Of a stretch of DNA of 64,000 nt, positions 11,412 through 23,919 are shown piece by piece. Below the pieces are notes generated by a model. It was not told the DNA's origin and searched no databases. It saw only the letters and a program-made list of their open reading frames with translations. Origin of the DNA: Certhia americana (Eukaryota > Chordata > Aves > Passeriformes > Certhiidae). The DNA is taken from the NCBI GenBank assembly GCA_018697195.1, contig JAGMWU010000029.1, positions 124,001-188,000 of the forward strand, in the 5' to 3' direction. Made by a program: the position numbers and the translations under genes. The first letter of the stretch is position 1, and each line of letters starts with the position of its first letter.

Positions 11412-12830
11412 TGTCATGGTTTCGGTTTGAAACTGGGTGAAAACACCAATTTTATGTCTCAGTTTTAGTCTGCTAATTTGAACTTTTTCAATCAAGAGCC
11501 AAGCAGGCTTAAACTTTAAGGGAATAAAACTTTATTAACTAACACTAAGAGAAAAAAAAAACAAGAATCAGAATGAAACCTTCAAAACACTTCTCCCCCC
11601 ACCAACTATTCACTTTTGTACTCCAATATAAAAAGATAAAACCTGGGATTCTCAGTCAGTTATCACTCTTAAAATAATCATTTCTCCAATTCATCAAGGA
11701 GAAAGGAGATTTTCTTTCCATAGAGATTTCCCATGTTTTCTTTCCGTAGAGATTTTCTTCAATATACCAGTTCTCTTGCTTCCACACTCCACAAATGGCC
11801 CGCCTGAAGGAAGAAATGTTGTCATTGTGAAGTCCCTTGCGTGAGACAGCCTGCCACTGCTGCTCATTGATCATACCCGTTTATTAGGGCACAGTTTAAG
11901 GATGCCTCTTCTAGTATAAAACAAGGGTTCTCTTCATCTCAAGAAACAGATGTCATCTTCTCTCAATGGGCAGGGTGTCATCTCTCTCTTTCTTGGTCTT
12001 CCTCTGTTCAATTTTCTCCAGCAGCTCACAAATACATCAACTCACAACTATGACTAAAACCTTGCATCCCCTTAAAAAAACACTCCATAGGTTACAGGGT
12101 ATTTCATCCGCTCTCTACGGCCTCACAAGAGAAGTCCAACTTAACCAGGCCACTCCTTCAATCTTCCTTTCTATTTAAGATTCTCTTCTCACCTTTTCTG
12201 ACATTAAGTCTCATGCTTTTTACATTTCATCCAGTCTCCTCTTTCTTTCTCTGGGTAGGATTCATGCTTTGGAAGTTTCATCTGGTCAGGAAAAAAGTTA
12301 ACACAGGCTGCAGCCAAGACAGGGCAGTCAGGTGATGCACTGCAGTTGTGCTGGAGCTGGGTCAGAATCTGAAGACCTGCTGCTGCATTCCATTCCAGCT
12401 GTGCTGAGAGAGGGAGGCTAGGATCTTTTTCCAGCCCGGTCAGACTTCAGCTGTCTCACACCAGGGCTGATCACCTCTCCTTTCCCTGTCTGGCAGATGC
12501 TGGGCCTGGCTCTGCCCCTGGTTGCTGCATGGGGCCATCCTGGATTAGCAGATCTCAGCAGGCAGGACTGGCCTGAGCCTTCTTCCCTCCTCTTCACTGC
12601 CTCTCCTTCCCCTCTGCCTGCCAGGGGTGCCGGGGGAGGATGGGAACATCAGCCTGGCCCAGCCAGGGAACAGCCAGGGCTCCTCAACTCACCTCACCAG
12701 AAACTAGAAGAGAGATATTTCTGGAATCTCACCTCAAAATGTGTATTCACTAGCGGCGTATCCACCCTTTTCATTGGTTTAATCAGGTGTCATTATTGCA
12801 AAATTATCCAGTGAAAGCTAAACCATGACA
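11412..12830 (-). mobile_element. ERVL-like solo LTR with perfect 11-bp termini
   Basis: The element begins TGTCATGGTTT (11412-11422) and ends AAACCATGACA (12820-12830), a perfect 11-bp inverted pair with the TG...CA ends of an LTR. The flanks ATTTG (11407-11411) and ATGTG (12831-12835) match at 4 of 5 bases, consistent with the 5-bp duplication of ERVL elements. On the minus strand an AATAAA lies at 11531-11536, about 120 bp before the 3' end, which fixes the orientation as minus. It contains a 20-bp segment repeated 26 bp apart (11710-11729 and 11736-11755, one difference). No gag/pol/env-like frame is present. At 1,419 bp it is long for an LTR, so an internal deletion derivative cannot be fully excluded. 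Confidence 0.75.
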
Positions 12831-12835
12831 ATGTG

Positions 12836-14179
12836 TTACTCTAAACACATTACTTTCATGTGGAAAACAGTATTTGGTGGTGGGAAAAACCAAGGCTGCT
12901 GTTTGCAGGAGTCAGCAATATTTGGTGTTACTGATCCTGTGGTATTTTGGCCATTTGTGATTTATGGAAGGATTACCAAGCTCCATCCCTGCATAAAGGG
13001 CTCCTCAGCCACCCTGAATATCCACTGGAGTATAAATGCCATCATTTTATATCCATGCTGTGCCAGAAAAAACACAATCAGCTGTACTGAAATGACAAAA
13101 ATCCTGATTTATATTCCCAGGGAGTGGAGTCCAAACCAAGCCCAGAGGTGAGAACAGAGGTGTAACCTCTTGTGCAGCTCACTCCACTGCCTCTTTAAGA
13201 AAACATCCATTTCTTCTGCTGAATAACCAGGGGAAAAGGCCTCCGTGTGCTCTGTTTTTCTCTGCTGACATATTGATGTGATTAAATTCATGGTGCTGTG
13301 GAGAAATACTGCCCAGCAAACCTCCCAGCCCAAGAAAGAGTGGATCGCTCTCCCAAAGCCAGCGAGTGAGTCACGGCTCCATTTCAGCAGAATTAGTGAA
13401 GCACATTTCCCTCTCACCTGTAAATCACTTTTTCCTCTGCATGGGGCAGTTCTGTTAAATGTTGACTATCTTCTTTTTATTATTTGGCACAGCAACAAGC
13501 AAAAATATCAACCCTGACACTTAGGACAGTCCTGGGAGTCTGATGCAGGTGTGTCACTAGCTTACAGTAATTTAATTTCTGTAGCAAATTGTTTCTGGGC
13601 TATTGATAATTCAGGAGGCTGATGTGATATTTATAGTGATTCTTTTTTTTTTTTTTTTTTTTAAGGAAAAATACTGTTGGGACCTGTATGCCTTTGCATG
13701 TCTCAGTTTCCCTAGCAAGTGTTGCTTCTGGCATTTGAGCAGGCACTAAACCACTTACTTCTCAATTCTATCACAGTGGAAAAAACATCTCAGTGAAAGA
13801 CCGGTGCTGCTGGTCTGAGTACATGGGCAATACCATGGCTGAAGCCTCTGGCTTTATGTTTTTTTAACTCTTTTAAACTTTTTCTGACATTCAGAATCAC
13901 CAGAGGGAAGTTATGATCTGAAGGGCAAAGAACTGACTCACTCATTTCGTTCTTGAACCCATCTCAAGAAGAAATACACCTTCCAACCAACCTTACTAAT
14001 TTATCTTGGACTGCCTGGTGATCTGGTTCTGCTCTGTTGTTCTTCTTTTTTTCCTTTCTTTGAAGGTTAGGTGAATGATTCTGTGTTGGCATAGCTGTGT
14101 GTGGCACCAGAGCTGCAAAGTTTGATTTTGAAAACCTTCCTTATTTCCCAGAAATATTTAAAATAACGGCTGGGTTTAG
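12836..14179. other. Unique non-coding sequence
   Basis: About 1.3 kb with a T20 run at 13643-13662. Short open frames overlap on both strands around 12825-13517 and show no domain. No repeat family or gene was recognised. Confidence 0.5.
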
Positions 14180-14265
14180 TTATAGGATCTTGGAGTGGTG
14201 TGGGTTGGAAGGAACCTTAAACCCATCTCGTTCCAGCCTCCTGCCACCTTCCACTGGCCCAAGGT
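14180..14265 (-). mobile_element. CR1 LINE 3'-tail fragment, antisense on plus
   Basis: On the plus strand it reads 'ggtgtgggttggaaggaacc' followed by 'cccatctcgttccagcctcc'. This is the reverse complement of the CR1 3' end just inside its 8-bp tail. Only about 85 bp remain. Confidence 0.85.
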
Positions 14266-15444
14266 GTTATTTGTTATTGTATTAAAAGTAATTTTCAGGG
14301 TCACAAAGTGAGAAAATGAATGAGCTGGAAATAAGATCCAAGAGTTTTTGTGCACATAAACACCCTGGCCTCCACGGTCACCTTGTGAAAGGATTCAGTG
14401 AATTTAGTGGAAATGCACAGGGAGGTTAAACAAGACTTGTGAAAGTCAAGAACAAAACAATTTCTACATGTTGAGCTGGTAACTCTGAGGAACTCCACAG
14501 TCCCTTGACCCAGTCCTGGGCAGAAATCTCCTCTCCCTTCACCTTGTCTCCCAGACAGCGTTAGGGAGGATGTGTGCTTCAGGAGAGGTGGGATGCTCTG
14601 TGTTTTGAGCTCTCTCCTTTGGTGACATTGGCAGAAGTCACTAAGCCACTTAGTTTTTCAGTGCATCCCATAAAATGCAAAGTGTGTTTGATGAGAAACC
14701 ACTTACCCCATTCTTTACGGCGTGCAGACAGAGTTATGAGCTTGGCCAGCAGCTTCCTTGATGAAAGAATAAAGTAGATTTTTTTTTTTCTTCCACCCTT
14801 CGAAATGGGCAGAATAAAAATTTTAATTACTTGTTTGTCTATAAATAACTCAGAGGTGCTATAGGTCGTGCGCATACACTTGCACAGATGAAAGACATGC
14901 AGATCTTGTGCCAGAAAATGGCTTCAGCCTCTCACAGGTAGTAAATTTTCCATGGATTTATGGACAGTAGTAGCAGTGCCCAGACACAGAGAAATTGTGT
15001 GTCAAGGTGATCAGCAAAGGGCAGCAGGAAGCTGGGAAGGCACCAGGGTCTCTCTCTAGAGAGTTTTTCCTACAAAGAGGTAGAACTTATGGACAGAAAT
15101 AAAAATTATAACCTCATCAGCCTAAAGAGCTGCTCACATGTCAGACCCCTCTTTAGTCCTGCAGCCATTCTTCATCTTTATCCTCATCATCCTGTGCTCC
15201 TTAATCTCTCAGAAGTTCCTTCTTTCCCACAGATTTCTTTCATTTTTTAGGGCTATCCTGTACTCTGCATTTCTGTTTCTATCCTTGTCACTTCTCTTTG
15301 GAGCTGATATGACAGGGAATCCTTGCCATGTGGTGTGCAGGCGATCTGGGCTTTGCATTTAGTACTGATTCCTTAGGAATATCTGCCCAGTCCTTCCCTT
15401 CTAGCAGAATATTCCTGAATAATTACACTTATCCAGCTTCAGCC
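14266..15444. other. Unique non-coding sequence
   Basis: About 1.2 kb of single-copy DNA with a short T run near 14780. No repeat family, RNA gene or convincing frame was seen. Confidence 0.5.
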
Positions 15445-15572
15445 TCAGCCCTGGAAGTGTCCCAGGCCAGGCTGGAGCAACCTGGAACAGTGGAAGGTGT
15501 CCCTGCCCATGGTGGGGGTTGGACTAGGTGGGCTTTGAGGTCCCTCCTCACCCAAACCATTCCATGATTATT
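15445..15572 (+). mobile_element. CR1 LINE 3'-end fragment, sense on plus
   Basis: Reads 'ctggaagtgtcccaggccag', 'ggtgtccctgcccatggtgg', and 'acccaaaccattccatgatt', which is the CR1 3' UTR followed by one tail unit. It is severely 5'-truncated (about 130 bp). Confidence 0.85.
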
Positions 15573-18218
15573 TACAAGATGAAGTGTGAAGGAATTTGTG
15601 GGTGAAATTAGCTGACTCTTGAATACACAAGTATTAACAACGGGATATTTGAGGAAGGAGGAATGGGAATGAGGACAGGTGATTGGCCCTAGAAACCCCT
15701 GGCAAGGAGCTGCCCAACTATAGGGAACATGTGGAACTTGATTTCCTCGGGAGTAAATGAGATAGAGTCGTGTGTCAATTAACCTTAAGCCAGATAAGTG
15801 CCTGAGGATTAATTTACTAGAAAATGCTGGAGTATGGGAGAATGTGGAAGATTTGGTGGAAACTATTTAAAGTATAATTAATGCTACTTTAAAATACATA
15901 TGTATAGATAGATATATAGATAACAGAACAAATTGAAAAATCATTGTATTAGAAAATGAAACGTTTTCAAAGGAAAATAAGTGTTTAAGCATCACATCCG
16001 GGCTGCTGGATGGGGATTTGATTTCATGGAAGACAAAGGAAGTTTCCAAAGGTGAAGGGTTGTGTTTAAAGGACAGGATTTCAGTCCTGATGGGTGAGTT
16101 TGCTGAACATTAGGATGCTGATAATGCTAACTGGAGCTCTGCACTTGCACTTTTAGGAGCAGGATTTACCCTGTGCTTGTTACTCTGATGCTCAAGACAG
16201 CTTTTCCCATAGTCCTGAGCAGATTCTCCTGGCTTTTCCTTTCCCAGGGAGGAGGTACTAGAAGAAATCACTGGCAATTCTCTCTGTTTACCCTTTGTTT
16301 GCCCTTTGGGGCAAAGTGCATCCTCAGAAAATGTAAATATTTTCTTTGCTCACCCTTGGCATTCAAGGGGACTTTTCCAAGGGACTGACTCCTGTGTGTG
16401 ATTAGCTGCTTTTAGCCTCCTAATTAGCTGAAATGTCACTTGTATCGAGTTGCCTCCTTGCATGTTTTGCCTTGTGTTTAATCCCTGGAAGGAAATATTG
16501 GGAGGAATTCAGCTGCTGTAGCTGAGCTGGGACAGAGCTTCTCTTTCAGCTTGGCAACCTGTTAAAAATATATAAAAAAATAATAATAGTAGTGTTTATG
16601 TGCCACTTTTGTTCACTTCTAACACCATAAAAACTGAATCTGGGTCTAATTTGTGGTGCTGGGAGAGTCTCTAAGGGCCTGACTCAGATAAATCCCTTGG
16701 ATAGCCTTTCCCTTGTGCAAACCCTGATTGGTTTGGTTGGTTGTGTTCTTCCCCCTTTTTTCGTTTGAACATCTCAAAACCCTTCAGTAAGTTTCCACCC
16801 AGTTGTTCACCTGCAACTGCAAAGAGTTCTGAGGTGGTTTATTTCTATCTCTGCTCCACTTAAAGTGCTTCAGAACCTCAATGTTTTGCACTGAGGATCG
16901 AAAACCATGTTAATCTGCACCTTTCAGTCAGGCTTTGATCTGATGTCTCGTTGTCTGGCACCTTTAGCACCCAAGTTCTGCCCACTGATGCATTTCCAGT
17001 GCTTTGTTGAGGAGAGATTGTAGGGAAAGTTCAGCTTTTAAAAGGAATGAAGACCCTGAGCTCCTTTCAAGCAGAACTGGGTGTTAAAGGAGGAAATGTT
17101 ATGGGATCTGTTGTCACTGCATGGTCTGGGACACTTTTATTTCATCAGTTTTGTTTTGCCTCAGCTTCTTTTGTGTTGGTACCAGATTAATGCATCCCTG
17201 GGTCCAGAAACAAAGCAGGAGGGTTCAGAAATAAGCCTTGAGCCAGGACTGCTACCAGCTCTGTGCCACCACCCTCTAACACCCATTTAACACCACGGGA
17301 GGGGCAGTTCCGTTTAGTTGGAGAAGCCAAACTACTGTCACATCAGGAAAAGCACAACAGGATTTTTTTCCCCATCAGAAGGATGCAAAAGTCTTTCGGA
17401 TTCCCCCCCAGATGGATTTCACACAGTTCAATAGGCTGCACTTCAGTGATTGGAAATGTCAGAATGATTAGAGAAAGGTGGCATTTTGCAGGCACTGGGA
17501 ATGTAGCTGGGGCTGCACAACATGGCAAGGAGTTTCAAATTTATCCTAAACTACTAAAACACCATTTTTAACCCACAAATGTGATGTTTGTTTCTCCTGA
17601 GGTGCATATTATGGGGAGGAAAAGAACCCACTCACCTTGCCCTTCTTTTATTGTGCATTCACAGCAATTTCTGAGGAACCCAGCCTATGCAATTTATTTG
17701 GAGTATGGAAAACCTGCCTTCACAAAGCTGTAGTTAAGTATTTTTTCTTGCATTTAGGCAATGTGCTGAGGTCATAATATTGATGGGGGCTTCATTTTAC
17801 CTGGAAAATGTTGTTTTCTGACCCAATCAGCAGCTCCCAGCCCAAACAATTGTTACTGAGGGCTGTGCAGGATTTGTTCCGTTAGGAACAGGTTGAGCAC
17901 AGCCTGGTTCAGTGAGGAAATGTGAGCACAGGCCAAGTCACTTGGGGGTGACTGGAGGCCAAATGAAACACCTGAGCTATGTACCTGGAGCTTCCAGGTG
18001 CTTTAGAAAGTGTTGGACATCAAATTCCTGTTACAGCCAACAAAAAAGTGACCCCAGCACCACCACAAGAGGGTTCACAGTTGTACACAATCTCTTTAAA
18101 AGCAAAAGAGAGTAAACCCCTTATTGAACCTCAAATGAATATCGAGTGAAATCAGCAGCTTTACAGAAAATTAGGATATTAAAAATGTTTCTTTTACCCA
18201 GCTGGTTGTTTTATGATG
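15573..18218. other. Unique non-coding sequence
   Basis: About 2.6 kb. It holds a short TAGA/TATA-type microsatellite-like patch at about 15895-15925 and an AT-rich patch near 16567-16590. No repeat family or gene was recognised. Confidence 0.5.
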
Positions 18219-18224
18219 CTATCT

Positions 18225-18527
18225 TGTCGCTGTACAACACGAAACGAAGCACACATGCTCAACACCTTTCCTTGAACAAGGGCAGAAGAAAGAGGAAGTT
18301 TATTGTAAGACTCCAATTTATATATGTTACAGAAGTTGTTCACCGTTGGTCTGACAGGTAAATTCCTCTCAGACCACACTGGTCAAACCAAAGGTCTATC
18401 AGTTCCCACTTCCTCTATAGAGGAATGTAAACAATTGTTGTTTACAGAGGCATGTGTGTGGGACCTGACTCCAGGAATTTGAAAACATCAGAAGGCTAGA
18501 AGGAAACATGTAAAAGCAGGGGCAACA
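18225..18527 (-). mobile_element. ERVK-type solo LTR, copy B
   Basis: A 303-bp LTR of the same family as copy A at 4762-5065, starting TGTCGC and ending CAACA. The flanks are CTATCT (18219-18224) and CTGTCT (18528-18533), a 6-bp duplication with one difference. On the minus strand it keeps a canonical TATATAAA (18317-18324) and, about 13 bp downstream, AATAAA (18299-18304). That is the compact promoter/poly-A layout expected of a retroviral LTR with a very short R region, and it sets the orientation. Inside is GTAAACA and its inverse (18427-18445). No internal retroviral region adjoins it. Confidence 0.87.
18427..18445. promoter_or_regulatory. Inverted pair of forkhead-type motifs in LTR copy B
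   Basis: GTAAACA, a 5-nt spacer and TGTTTAC. GTAAACA matches the core bound by forkhead (FOX) factors, and the two sites face each other. The same arrangement is kept in LTR copy A at 4965-4983. The motif match is seen; binding or function is only inferred. Confidence 0.4.
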
Positions 18528-18533
18528 CTGTCT

Positions 18534-21153
18534 CCTGGCAGATGCACCAGTTTAAAAATAATGCTTAAATAGCGAGTTCTTGGCCCTACTCATGCTCTTG
18601 TTTTGTAGGGGTTTTTTTGATATTTTTCTTTCAAATAAGGTTTACTAAGAAGAAAGCTCCATCTTCTTCTGGGTTGTGGTGCCTTGACCTTTCTCACAGT
18701 GCTTGTTTCAGGATGGAGGTTTTGTACCAGCACAGCTGATGGAAGAGCTGAGGCATGATGGAGTTGTCAATATTAAAAATACCATTCAGTGACATCAGCA
18801 CCTTTTTGTTCAAGAACAAGCTTTCAATATTTACTAAAACTGGTCAGACCCTGCACGCCTCCCTCCACATGCCTGCTCTGCTGCCAGGCTGCCTTGATTG
18901 AGGACTATTTCTCTTTTCTCATGCATTATCTTCTGTAATGTGCTGAATGAGAAGGGATCTGCCATAAGGAAAAAGATACCTGAAGTCAGGTCCAGAAAAG
19001 AAAGTGGGCTCTGGGGTACGGAAGACCCCAATTATATTTGATTAAATGTTCAAATAAAGTCACTTAATGCTATGAAATATCTCCGTTTCCACTGTAGCTC
19101 TGCCTTTGGAGTTGTCTCGCCCCAGCAAGGACTGAAATCTGCCTGAGGGGCAGAGCCAGGGATGTGAGAGATCTTGGAATGGACCATTACTGCCTAAGTA
19201 AGCATAAAATATCCATGTATTTTCCCACAGTTCTGCTTTGGGAAAATACAAACTGCCTGTTTCCCCCTATTTACTGCCGTGGGCTCATGGTAATCACCAA
19301 TTACAAAGTCACTCATAAGAAAGTTAAAGCCTGAGTGGTGCTGTGGGATTAAAGCACATATGGAAATTATTCTACAAGGGACCATTTCTGCAGCCCTGGG
19401 ACAGGTTTTCATCTCATGACTGACCAAACATTGCATCTTTTGAAGATATTTCCTGCATTTTGCTTTCTGAAAAGTAGCTTTTGTGGGGTCATATCAAGCA
19501 GTGGGATGGGTGAGGGATGTACCTTCCCAGTGACCTTTCCTGAGGGATGGAAGTGATGCCTTCGCCATCCAAGGCCAAGAACAGGTTACATTTGAGTGTT
19601 TTTCCAACAGAAGGAGGGAGCTGGGAAGTGCTAAAAATTGAGAGCTGGAAAGGTGAGCAACTGGAAAAGAAGCTAATTCCTTTTTTTAATTTTTTTTAAC
19701 AGCCACCCAGGCCCAAATTTATTGTAAGTGCTGTGCCAAGAACTCACCTTGGAAATCACAGTGACACTTTATCTGCGCCCTGGGAATGCAGGGAACCAGG
19801 TCTTGTAGCCCAGAGCCCTCTTGAATAAATGCTACACAAGATGAATTTAAAAAATCATAAAAGAGTTCCTCAGCTGGTTTATGTGCTGGTAATTGTGCAA
19901 ATGTCAGCAGATGAAATTGATTTTGTAGAACAACCCTCTTAAAACATCGATGGGTTCAGTTTTTTGTGGTGTGGTGACATTGGGTATGTTGAAACTTCTG
20001 GTTTAGGAAGCTTTGGGGCAGAGTTTGAAATATTTCAGTGGTAACATCATCAGGCAGACACAAACATTCACCTTTTCCCTTTAACCTCTCATCTGAGCTG
20101 GTTTTTCCAAGAAAAATATGGTCACATTCCTGTTCTGGGTTTGAGGGGACACTGCAAAATTCATCACTCGAGGCTGGAGAGCTGCAGCTGCCCTGAGAAC
20201 TCAGCAGCTGCCCTGAGCTCTTCCCAGGCTCTCCCTAAGAAAATTCCAGCCTCTAGGAGTGTGGGAATGAGCCCACTCATCATTAAATCATGGCTTCCAG
20301 GCAGGTTATACCTGTGTTTGACCCAGAGATTTCAGGGTTTTTATTCTAAAAATCATATTCAACACTTAGATCTGAAGCAGTTTCCCCAATGGCCTTCAGA
20401 ATACTTGGGAAAGGCCACTAATTTGGAGCAAGGATGACAATTATGCTCATATGAGAGCAAAAGGGACTGTTCTGCTGCTTTGCTTTATTGGATGACTGAG
20501 TAATTCATTATTGGTGTAGGAATCTCATTTTCCATTGCTGGCTGATCAGCCAGTCAGGACTGTAAATATAATTAATTTGAATACATGAGATTGCAAGAAA
20601 CAGTGTTTCTCTTTGGGTTCAGAAGTAAGAAATAATTAGCCCACAAGAACTTCAGTGCTTTGGAACTCACTCCTTGGCAGCCCTGCAGCTCGAGCTTTAG
20701 TCAGGGTGGGAAGTCCAGGAGGAAAATGTGATGATTAAAAATTAATTTCTTGCTTCTTGGATGGTATCAAGACCTCAGCTCAGTTTGTTAGGAAAGGACA
20801 TCTGTCTCCCCGCCTTATTAGATGAGGAAAAGGCAAATATAAACAGGAGGAGGATCCAATCCAGCTCTCTACAAGGCTCCCACTTTGCCAAAAGCTGCTG
20901 TTCCTCCTGTTTCATAGTGGCTGCAGCTGGGGATGCATCTGGTGTCTCTGTTCCTCTGGAACTGCAGCCTCTCAACACAAATATGGACCAGGGACACCTT
21001 CCTGCAGGGTCTGAATCAGGTGAGGCTCCTCAAACAGAGGGATGGATGGGCAGAGGTGCTGAACCTCTGTGAGGAAAAAATAAGTGGCAGAGAAAATGGA
21101 AAAGGAACATCCTGCCAGCTTTAAATATTATCCGCAGATAAATAGATGTGTAC
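18534..21153. other. Unique non-coding sequence
   Basis: About 2.6 kb without a recognised repeat family. Open frames reach 103 codons (20761-21072), overlapped by others in different frames and on the other strand. No domain was seen. Confidence 0.5.
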
Positions 21154-21255
21154 AGTTCACAGAAACAGAATATGCTGAGTTAGGAGGGACCCATCAGGAT
21201 CAAATCCCTCACAGGACACCCCTGCAATCCCACCCTGTGCCCAAGAGCATCACCT
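21154..21255 (-). mobile_element. CR1 LINE 3'-tail fragment, antisense on plus
   Basis: On the plus strand 'ttcacagaaacagaatatgc' is followed by 'ggagggacccatcaggatca', 'ctcacaggacacccctgcaa' and 'cctgtgcccaagagcat'. This matches the reverse complement of the 3' end of a CR1 type whose tail region reads 'ccaactcaggatattc'. It is the same CR1 type as at 23920-24156. Confidence 0.78.
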
Positions 21256-23007
21256 TGGTTTGTAGTTAGCAGCAGATTTTCAGTCTTAACAAAAATCATT
21301 AAAAATTCTCGGCTTTCTGTCCTTTTACATAGGATTCTTGTTCTGAGATGTGCTGGAAGTTGTGACATTCCTCCAAACGGGCTCCACTGCTACTTTGTAC
21401 AGCATGAAGAAAGATTTTAACCCCCAAACCAATCCTGGTTTAATTTCTGGTGTGTGTGATAATTACATAGATAATTTCTAAGTGTGTTTATACTAACTCT
21501 GAATTTTAAGCCATATTTTTTTCTGGGGATTCCATTCTTTTGGCTAAAGCTTTTAGTCCATCTCCAGTTGTGTTTCAGAAGTTCTTTTCACATGCATGAG
21601 CTATTCCAAGCCCAGATGAAATGAAGGAGCATCAGTGCAGGCATCGAGCTCCACTACAAATCTCCCCCTCCTTTGTACCTGATAAAGAACTGCTTGACTG
21701 AGCCTGAAATGCAGCTGCTTAAACTTTAAAATGCTATCACTTTTGTCTGGCATTATGTGGACACAGAAATATTGATGCAGTTGACCATAAGTGCTAAAGA
21801 GAGAAAAATCAGTTTTGTAGTCAGAGCTGAGTGGGTGAATGCCCAAGCTGAAGATTCCTCACTCAGGTGGATCCTTTTAAAAAGGAACAGATTTGTGTAG
21901 AAACATGTATATTAACATTAACATGTGTTATATTGTAAAACTTTTAAAGAGAGAAATTGCATGTTGTTTTTGTTAAAAGTCTTTCTATTCATAGTGCTGC
22001 TTAATTAAGGTGAATTATTTCATTACAAGAAAAAATATCCCTTTACAAAGAGGCTATAGAATATTAGATGAAGTTCATCCTGTACAGAGGGAAGGACTCA
22101 AGATATTGAAGTAAGGAGAATCACTGTTCTACAGGCCTGAATTTCCCATTTCTTGCCTCTGTCTAGAGTGGGATTTTCATTTTCCTGTAGCCCTGACAGG
22201 CAGGAGGTGCCTTTCTGCTCAAAATACATTTCTTTAATTTCTCAAAGATGATTTCTTTAATTTTTGAAGTGCTGTGTTTCTGATTTTTCAATGCTGGGCC
22301 TAAGATAATTTCTGTCAATTTTCCAAAGGGAGCAGAGCGAATCCAGGTGCTTTCCAACACACATGAAACCTGTATTGACTCTGAAGCTGGAAATCCTAAT
22401 CAAGTAGAGTGCATTATCAAGTTTGATAAATCTTAACAGACCTTCTAATCAATAAAGCTTGCAGCGTGTGCCAGAGCACACAGCCAGTTCAGGAAATACG
22501 ATTTTCGGGAAAGGCTCAGAATTCCTGCACGTTTATTTAGGATGAGTATCTGAGTTATGGCATTACTGTTTTATGTTTTAAGGTGACTCTGAGCTGAAAT
22601 TAGTGAGGTTTTAACCCCAGTTTAGGGTTTTTTTCAGCTGTCATGGCCCAGGGGTCCCAGAGAAAGGAGAAGGAGGTTTTGGGCGGGGGGGGGCTGTGCT
22701 AGTTGGATCAGACGTGACTACATGAGGGGGATATCCTTGTGCCACATTCCTCACTTTTCCATGTGTTTATCCCTTTACCAAAGTCCCAGGAAGAGCTGAA
22801 CCTCACAGACTCAAGGAGTGAGAAGCCATTGATGTCACTTTGCAGTTCAGGGAGCTTTGGGCTAAGCTTAGCAGAGTTGGGGATTTGGGGATGTGGATAA
22901 TGTTTGGGAGATGGGGATGGGCTCCTGCTGTGGGGGACAACAGCCTTTCCATGGAATGCTGATAATTCCAAAGATATGAGTTTGATCCCCAGGTGGGCTA
23001 TTTATTT
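21256..23007. other. Unique non-coding sequence
   Basis: About 1.75 kb. It includes a G9 run at 22685-22693. No repeat family, RNA gene or convincing reading frame was recognised. Confidence 0.5.
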
Positions 23008-23061
23008 AAGAGCTGGGCTTGATCCTTGTGAGTCACTCCCAACTCAGAATATTCCATGGAA
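23008..23061 (+). mobile_element. Short CR1 LINE 3'-tail remnant, sense on plus
   Basis: About 54 bp reading 'agagctgggcttgatccttg', 'gtcactcccaactcagaata' and 'ttccatgg'. This is the terminal part of the same CR1 type as at 23920-24156. It is short, so the call rests on the order of three segments. Confidence 0.6.
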
Positions 23062-23919
23062 GTTGTGTTTTGGGAAAGATCCCTCAGGCTGCCTTGGGCA
23101 CACACAGCCCCTGTTCCAAGGGGCTTTAGATGGTATTTAGTCCTTTCTGGTTCTATATGGGAATATTCTTGAGGAGGCAAAGGTTCCTGTGGGTGCAGTG
23201 GATGCTCTGTAGCCTTTGTTGGGTGTTGGGGCAGCTGCAGGAAGAGTTGTTCCCCGAGTTTGGGATGAGGCAGGAAAAACTGTTTTTACTTCTCTCAACT
23301 GCACATTTATTGAATTTCCAACTTGAAAAGCTCTCCCCCTGCCAGGATTTCTCTAAAGAAGAAGGATAGCCTTGGCAAGCTGCTGAAATCCTGGTTCCCT
23401 TGGCAGGGGGACACCAAGTGCTGCCTGTGCCCCGAAGGCAGATGCTGCTAAATCCTCTTTCTGGGGCCGTTGCTTTATTATTACAAGGCTTCAGGACTGA
23501 GCAGACACTGCAGATGAAGATATTTCAACCCTCTCTTCTCCCTTCACTCGAGGAAATTACATTTTGCTGTGTCGTTTTTAATCTGTTGGTCAGGCCCATA
23601 CAAAATGACAAGTGAGCATGATTTAATTTTATGATAGTACTGCATTAGATGACCATTTTACGTTGCTGCAAAAGAGGGATTTGGAGTGGTAGTGTGCTCT
23701 GCTTTTCCACATTTGATATCCTTGTTTCCTGGAGTCTGACGATAGAGTCCTTTGAATGTTAAGAGCGGCTTTGCTGTTGAGGCCTGGTTGCCCATGTGGA
23801 TGTATTTGGGAAATTGGGTGTCACAGGAGCACTGGGGCATTGGCAACATTTTACTGGGACTTTTCAAACTGTTCTTCTCTCTGGTGACCATGACATGACC
23901 CAGGGAAAGGCTGGAGATG
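23062..23919. other. Unique non-coding sequence
   Basis: About 860 bp between two CR1 remnants. Short overlapping open frames only; no repeat or gene recognised. Confidence 0.5.

Noticed and set aside
4762..18527. The two ERVK-type LTRs as 5' and 3' LTRs of one provirus
   Set aside because: Each has its own, different 6-bp target duplication, and the 13 kb between holds CR1, another LTR and unique DNA.
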